Shown here one piece after another: positions 29,899 to 51,293 of a DNA stretch of 64,000 nt. Under the pieces are notes generated by a model that saw only the letters and a list, made by a program, of their open reading frames with translations, did no database searches and was not told the DNA's origin. Source of the DNA: Haematococcus lacustris (Eukaryota > Chlorophyta > Chlorophyceae > Chlamydomonadales > Haematococcaceae); contig JASKMD010000008.1 of assembly GCA_030144725.1 (NCBI GenBank), forward strand, positions 17,645,667-17,709,666. The letters are read 5' to 3'. A program made the position numbers and the translations under genes. Within the stretch, counting starts at the first letter, position 1; each line of letters opens with the position of its first letter.

Positions 29899-30992
29899 TC
29901 AGGTGTTCCCAACTAACAGAAAATGACAGGAAACTGACCCTTGGCAGTAGGACGGCTATAACTCTGCACTCACTGCGCCAAATACTATGCTAGATGATTC
30001 ACAATGTAGCCAACCCGGCCAGCTACCTTTCGACCATCCAGAATAGTTTTACACTCAGTAGGTCGTGCACAGCAAAGCATCAAAGTTAGTGATTCAAATT
30101 TGGGCCGTTGCGGGGCATGTACTCATCGCTGCGACCGCCTTCGTCGCTTAGGCTGCTCTACATGCGCATGCGCGTCGGCAGCATCAGTCGGATCGGAAAG
30201 CGGTTGCGGCGATGTGGCAATGAGCCACCTCCCCCCCTTACCTAGAGGGCAATGCCACAGCTCGACCATTGGGACTTACAGCATGCTACTTACTAGGTTA
30301 GGCTCCTTTTAGACATTGTTACACACGCTCATACTCAGATATGTCCAAAGCTCGCTTTGGTCTGTGGACCCCAACTCCCTTAGCCGATCTCAGGACCAGG
30401 TCCATGCAGTCAGTCGCACAACTCCACACCATGACCGAGTTTGGACTCGGCTCCTCTGAGAGTTACACTCCCCTACATCCCATCCACCTGCGTGCAAAGT
30501 TGCATAGCTCAACTGCCACCCCACAGCCCCGTAGCCCTGATTCTGCTTGGAGAACATGATGTCACTTTGAAGATGTCAAACTGATAGAGGCCTGGGCTGT
30601 TTAACGTGCGGTTTGTTTCAATAGATGCGCCAATGGGTATAAAACAAAGGCCGTATAAAACAAAGGCCGTAAACAAAGGTATAAAATAAATGCCGGCAGG
30701 CATCGCGATGGGTGTTTGCCGGACATTCCATTTGTGCACAACCAGCTCACTACGCCAGATAGATGGCGCCACAGGGATGTGGCTCACCGTCCCAAGGATA
30801 CCCGTCTCGCCGCTGTGGTTTGTTCGCGGGCACATGTGGCAGTACGCGAGCAAAGACTCCAATGTCGTGCGCTGATGGTCAGATTACGCGGACTAAACCG
30901 CCAATGCCAATGTGATAAACGCTATTGAAAACGATGCAGTATTGAGAGAGTACATGCATGCATATTACCAACCCCATGTTGGGAACACCTGA
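29899..30992. mobile_element. 1.1-kb element with 15-bp terminal inverted repeats
   Basis: The left end tcaggtgttcccaac (29899-29913) is the exact reverse complement of the right end gttgggaacacctga (30978-30992). The left 330 bp recur at 15256-15595. No transposase ORF is seen, and I found no convincing target-site duplication (flanks ccctca and atcatg), so the class is uncertain; the CAGG...CCTG ends would suit hAT. It contains a small tandem repeat of taaaacaaaggccg near 30638-30690. Confidence 0.6.
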
Positions 30993-31242
30993 ATCATGTG
31001 TCATGGCATGTGGGATATGCTCATGTCATATGCACATTTGTAGGGTTGGGTCAATGCTTACCTGGTGATGTTGTTGATTCTTGTTAAGCACATCAGGCCC
31101 CGGACTTGGGAACGCTTTGCCATGCTTTTCACTGGCCGCAGCCACCTGCATGGACACATGGGACAATTTGTAAGATTTTTCATCTTGACCCTACCTGTAG
31201 CCATCAGCAACAGGTGGCGCAGGCTCGATAGCAGATATCGAA

Positions 31243-41243
<10,001 letters not shown>

Positions 41244-42471
41244 TGAGTTCAGCAGCCAGTGAGCAAATGCAACAAGCAAGGCAGCAGCAGCAGAAGCAGC
41301 AAAGTCAGCTAGTGTCAGGGGTGTGGCAGTGAAGAGGCGGCGACCTGCTCATCTGTGGATGCAGCACCAGCACTGGCGATGGCTGTGTTAGACGACAGCT
41401 ACAGTTCCATTGGCTGTGGGTGTGTATTGTATATATATGACGCAGTATCAAGGGAGGAATTGTACATTAGCACTCGACTTGACGCCAGCCTCCCACAGTG
41501 GCAGCTGGCCTGAGGCGCTGCCTGCCCTGCCACTGCACGCACTGTGTCACTAATGCTTGCAACAAGTGCGGGTCACTGCAGTACAGTCGGTGTCACTGCG
41601 GGTGCCAGGGTCGAGTCAGGCCAACAGCCTGCAGACGGCCACGTGTAACGGAGATGAGTGGTGCGTCTCGATACCGTGCGAGACGCCGGAGGATTGCCAC
41701 CGCAACGCTCCGACTAGTCAGGCGCCGCATCAAAGCAACTTGCTCCTGGGGCTGGTGACGCTGATGAGACTCGGATCAGAGACACGTGTGGGTTGTGGGC
41801 TGCCGGGATGTGGCGGCGTGGCGCAGAGTGAGGCCGAAAGAAGAGTAACGGAAGTACCGTGCCGCTGTACGCGCATTCAACGGCAGTGTATTACTACTAC
41901 ATGTGCGGCGGTGTTGACATGGCGCAGACAGGGCCAGCTGCGATCGACCAAGGGCTCTCGACAGAGTCGGTAGTTTGCCGCCTGTTGCTGCTGGTGCTGG
42001 TGTGCCCAAGGCTGGACCATCGGGCAGCCAAGCGCAGCGCGATCCCGACAAATGTAGCCCTGGCGGCTGTGAGTGCGGTGTCGACCTCAGCACTGCCACA
42101 CCAGCTCTGTGCGCGTAGAGCATGCCGATGTCACTGTACGCAACGCGGAGAAACCCTTCGCTGTTGAACCTTTTTGAAATGGCGATCCTCGCGGTCGTAG
42201 GCTGTCCAGCCCGTTGTTTTCCGTCGCTATACACGGACGCATCTAGAGCGGCTGTCAAACCTGTCGCTCGACTACCCCACTCAGTGCCCCGGACCCTGAC
42301 ATCAGCCGGTTACCCCGGCCGCCCTGCCACGCACGAACTGCCCGTGTGACTCTCACCCTGCCTTGCTGCCTATAACAGTTGACGCCAGCGCTCGTCACAA
42401 CAACTGCAAGCGCGCGCAACACTTCGTAACTTTTCGTCGTTCTTTGCACACTCCCAGCTCGTACTTACGCA
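41244..42471. other. Intergenic: SET 3' flank and LEA-like gene A promoter
   Basis: No additional gene supported. Frames such as 41498-41758 are Cys/Arg-rich but exist equally in the duplicated arm and lack domain signals. A gtatatatatg stretch near 41431 may belong to the SET 3' untranslated region. Confidence 0.45.
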
Positions 42472-43620
42472 ATGGACCAGGTGAGCGGTGCACCCGCATC
42501 TCATGCGCTGCTGCTTGGCTGAAGTATCCAATCGCGGCAGTCCGGCAAGATGCAGCAGCGATCCAGCCTGTGTGGTTACCCGCGTTCAAACCCTCTCGCG
42601 ACATCTCGAACACGTGCTATGCCTGTTGTGCCCGCTGCCATCGCAGGAGACCAAGGATCAAGTGGCTCAGGAGAAGTAAGTGCCACGCGTCCCGCCGCTG
42701 CCCGCCTTCCGCACCACAGCACGCCTTGCTGAAGCTGGCTTGACGAGGCTCAGGCACACTGGCAGGGCACCTTGTCATTACACTGCCCAGCCTGACCAGC
42801 TGCAGCACTGCTCAGTCGCACCCAGCAGCTCATGATTGTTTGGTAGGCTAGGCAGCTTGACCATAAGTTGCGGCATATCTGTGCCTGGCCCATGCAGGTT
42901 TGGCAAGAGCTTCGATGAATTGGAGACTAATGAGCAGAAGAGCGTGGGCGGGACATTGTGAGTGGTGCAGTGCATGCCAAGTAGCATTGTTGTGTGATGG
43001 TGCCTGGACCTGACTGGTGCAGCTTCAGTATGCACCTCCAGCAACTAAACCACAAAGCAGTCGAACCCCCCACATGCTTAGAATCAAGGCAGCCTTGCCT
43101 AGTGCTCCTTTAGCACACCTGGTGGTCACTGTGCATGCAGCCCCTGTTGCCCAGTTCCACACCTGCTGGTCCTAGGTTGATGTGACAGTGCCACTCTTTA
43201 CCATGTGGCTGCCCCTGCCCATGTTTACAGTGGTGGCAACAAGCGCAAGGAACAAATGACTGAGGCAACTGGTGGGGACACACACAAGGTGTGTAAAGGC
43301 AGTTGCTGCCGGTATGCCTGCTTTGTAGTGGGATGCCCCTCATGCTGGCACGCAGGCCTTGTGGCATGGAATAGTTCTTGCATGTGGCATTGTGAAGTAG
43401 CGGAAGCCTGATGTACCCTGTACACCATTCACTGGTGCCATTGCTGAGTGCTGCCACGCATCTGTATAGGTGCATGTGCTTCATTGTATGGAAGAGAATG
43501 GAGCAGTTGAACTTATGCTGTTGTCCCTGTGGTTGTTGTATTGCCTGACCATTGCAGGCGTACAGCGAGATGAGCCAGATGCAGAACGAGGGGAAGGAGG
43601 ACCGCGGGCATGAAGTCTGA
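42472..43620 (+). CDS. LEA group 1 (LEA_5/Em)-like small hydrophilic protein, gene A
   Basis: Five tiny exons: 42472-42480, 42647-42675, 42898-42957, 43231-43288 and 43558-43620 (219 nt, 72 residues), all GT-AG with consistent phase. Motifs are FGKSFDELETNEQKSVGG, then GGNKRKEQMTEATGG, then AYSEMSQMQNEGKEDR. The GG-x-x-RKEQ...Y-x-E-M pattern resembles plant LEA_5/Em proteins, which protect cells during drying; this is motif similarity, not a search result. It is very hydrophilic, has no Cys and no membrane segment. The last exon ends RGHEV because of a one-base difference from gene B, where the frame closes earlier. Two paralogues lie at 50150-51293 (-) and 54312-55123 (+). Confidence 0.8.
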
Positions 43621-43836
43621 TGTATGGGTTGGGTTGACACTGTTGATTGACATGTTCAGTGTACATTGGTTCAGGATGACTTGTGGATTGTAACAAGTTG
43701 ACACATCCGGCGTGTCGCATGTACCATGGCTATTTACCCCCGTCGTGCAAAATGTTGCCGCAAGCCATCACCCATGCGAATGGGCGAATTTTTATAACAT
43801 GTTGTTTGTAGCACTAGCTTGACATCGCCTAGGGTA

Positions 43837-44600
43837 GAGTATACCATGCTACCACTTCAAAAAGCCAACAGTGGTAGACCTGGTACTGCTGTTGCTAATA
43901 ATGCTCGCGGTACTGTTGTAGTAGCTGCAGCCAAATCTGTCATCTCATACATCTCAACGCGCCATACTCACAGTCTGCCACTGCCAGCTGCCATACGATC
44001 TTGAAGACGTTGCCATCCACCGCCCACGCAATAGATCTGCTATGCCAATTCCGTCGGTCAGCAGGCAGTAGCAGGGTCCCCACCGTCACGCAACCCACTG
44101 CATAGTTGTAAGCACTGGCCCCAGCGAAGAGCATAGGCAGTGGCCATTGGCTAATGATTCAGGACCTGGGGTGAAGCTGGAGGAGGGGGAGGCTGGCTGG
44201 AGGGGGAGGCTGGCCATCTGCATGTAGATGGGTGACATTGCATACGGGATAATGGGTAGGCTCATGAGGCCAGGACGTAGCTGCTTTGTCATTTGTCCCC
44301 TAAAATAATTGCTTACTTGCCAGCTGCCTTGAGTGCCAGCTGTGATCTGGCTAGACACACTGCGCCTCGCGGCTGATGATGTTTGGAATGTAGCGTCACA
44401 CAACCGTCACACAAGAACCCCAAGTTGCTTGAAAAGGCCACCGCCCGTCTCAATGCGCATCGCGTGATGGTAAGGTGAATCGTAAGGGCAGCGACAAGCA
44501 CAAGAAGGACCCGGGAAATAAACTTTAAGGTTCGTGTCCCTAGCCAACTGTGAGCTCCGTGAGTTACACGCTGTGTGATAACCCGTCGCTCCTGTTTGTT
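43837..44600. other. Unique spacer, no gene seen
   Basis: Inner side of the inverted duplication. A duplicated short motif, gaggaggggg aggctggctgg, occurs near 44180-44210. No protein-coding signal. Confidence 0.4.
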
Positions 44601-44875
44601 CCATCGCAGCGTCTCGCTCGCCTCAAGGCCAGCAACGACAGGAGCGTCGGGATGCCTGGAACACGCGCAGACGTCAGGTGACAGGCCGCGCCCGCCTTGT
44701 GTTTGTGTCCCCGCCTTGTCTTGGCCTGTCAAAGTTGTTTGTCAAAATGTTGACTGTGCTTGGCCGCAGGTGATAAAGGTCCCGGAGGGCGTTCTGCTGC
44801 GCGGGTGCAAGAAGACTAGGCGCAAGGTTCGGGCGCATCTCCAGTTGCGGGCTGAAATCCACTCCCAGCTCCGCG
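44600..44875 (+). CDS. Two possible exons of unknown product, perhaps the 5' part of the Fanzor-like gene
   Basis: 44610-44680 reads RLARLKASNDRSVGMPG and ends at a GT donor; 44770-44875 after a CAG acceptor reads VIKVPEGVLLRGCKKTRRKVRAHLQ. The basic composition would suit a nucleic-acid-binding N-terminus. Linkage to 45081 is a guess based on proximity and strand. Confidence 0.3.
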
Positions 44876-45080
44876 TGATTGCCTCCTTGTTTGTGCTCAG
44901 AATCTTCCTCACGTGCCTGGTGGGCTATCCCACCCCGGGGTACCGAAGCGCCACTCAGCCTCCAGCCGTGCAGCCGCCCCGAGCCCCTGATGCTCCCCCC
45001 CCTACCCCCACTCCCCCCCCCTACCCCCACTCCCCCCGCGTGCCCCTGCCCAGCCCCCCCCTGCCTCTGGCCCTGCCAGC

Positions 45081-46707
45081 ATGGAGTGTGACACCGACTC
45101 TGACTCCGAGTCAGACTGTGACTCAGCGCCAGAGCCACAGTCTGACTCGGAGTCAGAGTCAGAACCTGAGCCAGTCACGCAACCCCCCCAAAGGCGCTGC
45201 AGCGCCCGCCTGGCAGCCCTTGCACCCGCAGCACCCACTGGCCCTCCCTTGCCCCTTGACTGCGAGGACCCGATGATGCAAAGGCAGCTGAAAGACTTCT
45301 GCAAGTTCTTCGCCAACCCCAACTTCAAGACAGTCTACAACCAGCTAGAGACGCGTGAGTACGCGTGAGTACGTGTTTGACCCAGACACACAGATTGGGG
45401 TGGGCATCGACCCCGGCGTCACCCAGGCAGTCAGCGCAGCCTCTGGAGTGTGGGATCCGGAGTCAGGCCAGCTAGTAGCTGACAGGCTGGCCCAATGGAA
45501 GCTGACGAAGGGCCAGGTGAAGCATGCCAGCGGCCTAAAAAATGCCCGCCGTGACACTGAGCGGTGGCTAGCACCAATTCAAGGGCAGCAGAAGGGGGGA
45601 GCAGGTCAGGGGCGGCACTGATGACGCCTTGAAAGTGTCATAGCCTGGTTTAGCCCCATCTCAAGCACCTGACAGCAGCCTGCTCAGCCGATACCTCCCT
45701 GGAGGCCAACCTGAAGCACATCACTGTCACGCTGGCCACCTGGGATGCGGTGTGGGAGGTGTACCTGGACCCCAAGTGGACACGGCAGCGGCTGAGGCTG
45801 TACGGAGCCCAGGACCGAACGCTAGAGCAGTTCTTCAATAAGGTGAGGGTGGGTGGGAGGGAGGGAGGGTAAGGGACTAGGAGGTGGTGGGTTAGGCATG
45901 ACGTTGACTGTGCCATACCTTACCTGATGCCACCACGTCAGCCACCATGTGTGTGCCTAGTGTGCATGGCTGCAGTTGGAGGAGGACATGGCGGAGGTGT
46001 CCATAAAGCGCCATGGGCGTGCCAAGCAGTTGGTGGTGTTCTTTGGCGCAGCTGGCATTGGCACCAGGGGTGGGTGGGGTGCTGATGCGGTGCTGCGTGC
46101 CTGCTGCAAGGTGGTGTGCAGGCCCAGGGGCGCAGGCCAGCGGCGGGGCAGGGTGGTGCTTGTGGATGAGCACCGCACCACCCAGGTCAGCTCAGCAGTG
46201 AATGGCAAGCAGCCCTGTGAGGAGGAGCTGAACAAACTCAGTGCCACAAGGCCTGCAGGTTAGAAGCCCCCAGCAGGGCAGGTGGAACAGCGCCTAGTGC
46301 GCCCAGCATCGAGCCAGCGGCGTGACCAGCCAGTGCGGGCCTGATGTGGTGCCCAGTAGTGACCCCCCGCAAGCCCCCACAGGCCCCAGGCAGCAGCCAG
46401 TCAGCCTCACTGGCAGCAGCCTCAGAGCCAGGGCCAAGCACTCCCCCGCCAGCCAAGCGCAGCAAGCGCACTGAGGCTGAGCCGGCAGCTGAACCCACCC
46501 AGCCCACCAAGGGCAGAGGCAAGGCCAAGGGAAAGGCAGCCAAAGCCAAACCACCACCACAGCCAGGCAGGTGGCTGGACAGGGACTGCAATGCAGCTCT
46601 GAACATGCAGCGCATTGGGCAAGGAGTACCTTGGCCTGGGCTACAAGCGCCTGCGAGACAAGCCACCCAAGGCCCAGCAGCAGCAGCAGCCTGCTGTGGC
46701 ACAGTAG
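45081..46707 (+). pseudogene. Fanzor-like (TnpB-related) gene copy 1
   Basis: This copy keeps the motif order of TnpB/Fanzor nucleases. An acidic Ser/Asp/Glu-rich start (45081) leads to QLKDFCKFFANPNFKTVYNQL. The RuvC-I-like Asp is in VGIDPGVTQAVSAASG (about 45400). A central segment holds WEVYLDPKWTRQRLRLYG (45755-45810). VVFFGAAGIGTRGGWGAD is followed by VVLVDEHRTTQVSSAVNG, whose Glu could be the alternative RuvC-II glutamate described in Fanzors. A Lys/Pro linker follows, then the RuvC-III-like DRDCNAALNMQR (about 46585). Defects are a 10-bp tandem duplication at 45351-45370 that shifts frame, a TAG after ATRPAG (46261), and a deletion of about 70 bp after MQRIG relative to copy 3. The ORF end would be TAG 46705-46707. 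Expected role in an intact copy: RNA-guided DNA cleavage aiding transposition. No HMM search was possible. Confidence 0.65.
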
Positions 46708-46975
46708 TGTGTGCCCCCCCATCTGAGCTGTCATCAGCTGTTAATCAGTGCATGTTTTGTCATGCCAACTCTACACGATAGCCCTAACGGGTCAGGCAAT
46801 AATGTAGGTGGTAGGCGCTCATGTGCCATGTGCACTGGGTTTACTCCACACAGCCCAATAACACCATTTCAGTCGGGCCAGTATTGCCCACTAGTATATT
46901 CCCGTTAGTGGCTGCTAGTGGCCACTACTGGTCCGGCTCAAATGGAGGCCCTAGTGAGGGACAAGGGGGCTGATG
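46708..46975 (+). other. Conserved 3' flank of Fanzor-like copy 1 (candidate omega-RNA region)
   Basis: About 265 bp directly after the stop are highly similar to 48446-48690 after copy 3, from gtgtgccccccatctgagt/ctgtcatcagctgtt through catgttttgtcatgccaact to aatggaggc. The conservation continues well past the stop codon, in sequence with no ORF in common. In TnpB and Fanzor loci the guide RNA typically overlaps or follows the 3' end of the gene, so this is the place to look, but an ordinary 3' untranslated region or transposon end would also explain it. Confidence 0.45.
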
Positions 46976-47982
46976 GCATTCAATGATAACTTAACGAGCA
47001 TTTGATTACCATTTCATAGAACATGGCACTCAAGCAAGGGACAGCAGCACGCAAGGCAGCAGCTGCGCCACAGGCTAGGCAAATAGCATCAACCGAGCGA
47101 CCAGCTGGGCAGGGAGGGGCGGCAGTGCCATTGACGCAGCAGGCAGCAGCAGAGCAGCCCTACCAAGCAGCAGTCATTTAGGGTGGCTGCTGCCTGGAGG
47201 AAGGCAGGCCGGCTGTGAGGGCAGACCAGCGTGCAGCATCTGATAGCAGCAAGGAAGGTGCGTCTGCGGATGGGGGCTGGCAGCTGCAGGCAGACATCCA
47301 GAACATGGGGGTCCCATGCGGCAGTGCACACGAAGCAAGGCATAGCAGGTGCAGCCGTCCCCTGCCCCATGCACCTCTTTCTTTACCTAGACAGTGGCAT
47401 CTCTTCAGGCTGAGAGGCCGTTGAGAGGCCATGTGAAGTTACCACACTAACATCTTGTGACAAGCTGCTGCGTGCTAGGTACTGCTGGTTGGCTACAAGG
47501 GCAAGCAGCAGCAGCAGCAGCGGCTCATGCAGTGGGACTCCCCCACGTAGGCAAGGGCATAGCTGAGCAGCGCGAGTTTGTCCTGCTTCGGAGTGGACCA
47601 CTATCCCTTCGCACTAAAGCCAGCTGCCCCGTACACCAAAGGACACATGGTGAGGTCGGGCCAGGCAGGCAGTGCTAGGTGCTCGGCATGGTCCATGGCT
47701 GGTGATGATGATGGTGGCTTACACCGCTTTAACCGTCGGCCAATAGGCTGCTTGGCCGCCCTCCCCCTCTAGGGATTCGGGACTTTCTGTAACGCATTTC
47801 ATAGCAAGGTGAACAAATGTGCACATGGGCTCATAATGAAGTCATGCAAGTTCTAGAACTACTAAGTAATGAGCCCACCTCCCCCCCATAACTATATGCA
47901 AGGGCAAAGTGACAAAGTGACAATCAACAATCAACAATCAACAATCAGCATTAGATCAACAAAGCGACATGAAAGCGACTTC
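46976..47982. other. Spacer without a recognised gene
   Basis: Short Gln/Ala-rich frames and a peptide-like segment VDHYPFALKPAAPYTKGHMV (about 47590-47650) occur, the latter protein-like but of unknown origin. aatcaacaatcaacaatca repeats lie at 47920-47950. Confidence 0.35.
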
Positions 47983-48253
47983 AAGCGCAACAAGCGCACC
48001 AAGACTGAGCAGGCAGCTAAGCCCACCGAGCCCACTGAGGGCGAAGGCAAGGCTGCCAAACCATGCCAGCACCACAGCCAGGCAGGTGGCTGGACAGGGA
48101 CTGCAATGCAGCGCTGAACGTGCAGCGCATTGGGGTGAGCAGGTGGCGCCCACTTGAGCTGTGCTGGTGGCCTGAGCAGGCAGCTCTGCCAGCCAAAGGC
48201 AAGGAGTACCCTGGCCTGGGCTACAAGCGGCTGCAAGACAAGCCACCCAAGGC

Positions 48254-48286
<33 letters not shown>

Positions 48287-48445
48287 GCAGCAGCGGCAGC
48301 AGCGGCAGCAGCGGCAGCAGCGGCAGCAGCGGCAGCAGCGGCAGCGCAGCGGCAGCCGCAGCGGCAGCCGCAGCGGCAGCAGCCTCAGCAGCCTCAGCAG
48401 CCTCAGCAGCCTCAGCAGCAGCAGCAGCCTGCTGTGGCACAGTAG
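47983..48445 (+). pseudogene. Fanzor-like copy 3, 3' fragment
   Basis: Only the last part of the gene is present: the Lys-rich linker (KRTKTEQAAKPTEP), then, after a frame change, PGRWLDRDCNAALNVQRIG, WRPLELCWWPEQAALPAKG and EYPGLGYKRL, ending in a CAG/CGG tract and the same PAVAQ stop context (TAG 48443-48445). It retains the segment deleted from copy 1 and so shows the family's intact 3' end. A 5'-truncated, non-autonomous derivative is likely. Confidence 0.7.
48257..48432. repeat. CAG / CGGCAG / CTCAG microsatellite in copy 3
   Basis: About 175 bp of cag, cggcag and cagcct units expanded from the short Gln run seen at the same place in copy 1. Confidence 0.9.
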
Positions 48446-48690
48446 TGTGTGCCCCCCCATCTGAGTTGTCATCAGCTGTTAATCAGTGCATGTTTTGTCA
48501 TGCCAACTCTACACAATAGCCCTTTCGGTCAGGCAATAGTGTAGGTGGTAGGCACTTATGCACCATGCCCATGTGCATTGGGTATACTCCACACAGCCCA
48601 ATCACACCATTTGAGTTGGGCCACTATTGCCCACTAGTGGTCCCTAGTGGTCCGGCTCAGATGGAGGCTCTAGTGAGGTACAAGGGGGTT
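48446..48690 (+). other. Conserved 3' flank of Fanzor-like copy 3
   Basis: Partner of 46708-46975, with the same order of conserved blocks and scattered substitutions. Confidence 0.45.
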
Positions 48691-49925
48691 GAAAGGTCCC
48701 AGACCTTGCTCCCAGACCATCACCCCAGCTTGGAGTGGCGGCATTTGCGTGGGCACAGCCGCCCACGTCCCTTTTGTTTAGCGTCGTGTAGTGTCCATTG
48801 TGTGGCATCGTGTTGCGCTCTGACTGGTGTAGCTCCAGTGCGCACCTCCATTCATCAAGATACAGAGCGCAGCCATACATGGCTACATGCTCAGAACCAG
48901 TCCATCCTCAGTACCAGTGGTGCAGTAGCAACAGGGGGACCAGGGGCAACAGGGGGGCACTGAATGTGAGCCATCGTCATGATGCAGTGCCCAGCCCTAT
49001 CGCATCAGTGAATGACAGGCTGGGGCGCATATCCTTTAATGCGCCGGTGAGTACCACGGTAGTGGTGGCAAATGCCCCCCACCGACACCCCAGCCAACCT
49101 GGCTGCCAGCATCTAATTCCACCTCCCTCCCTCTCACCAACCAACTAATCAGCCTAGCGGGCAACAAGTACCAATGTGGAGGCATAACCAGGTCTCATCA
49201 CTAGGAGTGGTGTTCTAACTTTATAAGGATATGTTCCTGTGCACATGGCATGGCCGCCTCAGCTACCCTTCACTAGCGCGTGGTGTGAGCGGCAGGCCTG
49301 TCACGGATTGGCATGGCCAATGGCCGGGGTGACCTAGAGACCTCTGGGCACCTCATCAACACTAACAGCTTGATGCCTATCAGGTTGACAGCCTGTCTAC
49401 ACTACTAGGCCCTATGGGTCGATGTGCCCCGGTCATCAATGTTTGCGTTGTTGGTGCGATGGTGGCATGGTGCACGTTGTTGCGTTGTACAAGTAGTAAG
49501 GCTGAGCATCACCAATCATAACAGCCATTGATAAGTGCTAGCTCCCTTCCCCTTTAGTTGCTCTTACTGCTAAGTTCTTTCCCATAGGTTTTTTCCCTTT
49601 CACCTTCCATCTTTATCGTAATTTCTTCTCATTTTCTCCTTATGGAATTGGCTTGTATCCATTAAAGCCGTACCTTTTTTGTTTGGCAACTATTGTTACA
49701 CATTGTCACGAATTGGCATGTGCCCACTACTGCCTCAAATCGTTGCCTGTTGTTGCTGTCGCCAATGTTGTTGCCCCAGCACCTGGTGCTGAACAAGCAA
49801 CTGACGTTGTAGGCACAGGTAGGCAGGTTAACAACAGCAGTCTGGCGAGAATAGCAAGGAAGGGGGAAGCAAGCAGGCCGGCAGACAGATAGAGCTGACC
49901 AAGATTAATCACGCTGGCTGCAACA
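48691..49925. other. Spacer without a recognised gene
   Basis: No domain-like ORF on either strand. AT-richer than its surroundings at 49550-49690. Confidence 0.4.
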
Positions 49926-50149
49926 CTACCCAAGGCAATGTCAAGCTAGTGCTACAAACACCATGTTATTAACATTTGCCCATTCGCATGGGTGATGGCT
50001 TGCGGCAACATTTTGCACGACGGGGGTAAATAGCCATGGTACATGCGCCACGCCGGATGTGTCAACTTGTTACAATCCACAAGTCATCCTGAACCAATGT
50101 ACACTGAACATGTCAGTCAACAGTGTCAACCCAATCCATACATCAGACT

Positions 50150-51293
50150 TCATGCCTCGCGGTCCTCCTTCCCCTCGTTCTGCATCTGGCTCATCTCGCT
50201 GTACGCCTGCAATGGTCAGGCAATACAACAACCACAGGGACAACAGCATAAGTTCAACTGCTCCATTCTCTTCCATACAATGAAGCACATGCACCTGATA
50301 CAGATGCGTGGCAGTACTCAGCGATGGCACCAGTGAATGGTGTACAGGGTACATCAGGCTTTCGCTACTTCACAATGCCACATGCAAGACCTATTCCATG
50401 CCACAAGGCCTGCGTGCCAGCATGAGGGGCATCCCACTACAAAGCAGGCATACCGGCAGCAGCTGCCTTTACACACCTTGTGTGTGTCCCCACCAGTTGC
50501 CTCAGTCATTTGTTCCTTGCGCTTGTTGCCACCACTGTAAACATGGGCAGGGGCAGCCACATGGTAAAGAGTGGCACTGTCACATCAACCTAGGACCAGC
50601 AGGTGTGGAACTGGGCAACAGGGGCTGCATGCACAGTGACCACCAGGTGTGCTAAAGGAGCACTAGGCAAGGCTGCCTTGATTCTAAGCATGTGGGGGGT
50701 TCGACTGCTTTGTGGTTTAGTTGCTGGAGGTGCATACTGAAGCTGCACCAGTCAGGTCCAGGCACCATCACACAACAATGCTACTTGGCATGCACTGCAC
50801 CACTCACAATGTCCCGCCCACGCTCTTCTGCTCATTAGTCTCCAATTCATCGAAGCTCTTGCCAAACCTGCATGGGCCAGGCACAGATATGCCGCAACTT
50901 ATGGTCAAGCTGCCTAGCCTACCAAACAATCATGAGCTGCTGGGTGCGACTGAGCAGTGCTGCAGCTGGTCAGGCTGGGCAGTGTGATGACAAGGTGCCC
51001 TGCCAGTGTGCCTGAGCCTCGTCAAGCCAGCTTCAGCAAGGCGTGCTGTGGTGCGGAAGGCGGGCAGCGGCGGGACGCGTGGCACTTACTTCTCCTGAGC
51101 CACTTGATCCTTGGTCTCCTGCGATGGCAGCGGGCACAACAGGCACAGCACGTGTTCGAGATGTCGCGAGAGGGTTTGAACGCGGGTAACCACACAGGCT
51201 GGATCGCTGCTGCATCTTGCCGGACTGCCGCGACTGGATACTTCAGCCAAGCAGCAGCGCATGAGATGCGGGTGCACCGCTCACCTGGTCCAT
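50150..51293 (-). CDS. LEA group 1-like small hydrophilic protein, gene B
   Basis: Mirror copy of gene A. Exons on the minus strand are 51285-51293, 51090-51118, 50808-50867, 50477-50534 and 50150-50206 (213 nt, 70 residues), all GT-AG. The protein is the same through KEDR, but one extra base in the last exon gives an E-A ending and an earlier TGA (50150-50152), closer to gene C (KEDRE). This suggests gene B keeps the ancestral frame and gene A lost a base. The promoter region in the arm is nearly identical, so both copies could be expressed alike. Confidence 0.78.

Noticed and set aside
41498..41758. Cys-rich zinc-finger-like ORF (HCTHC...CNKC) on plus, mirrored at 52009-52269
   Set aside because: Spacing fits no finger family I know. 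Its presence in both arms reflects the duplication, not selection, and it lies in the SET 3' flank.
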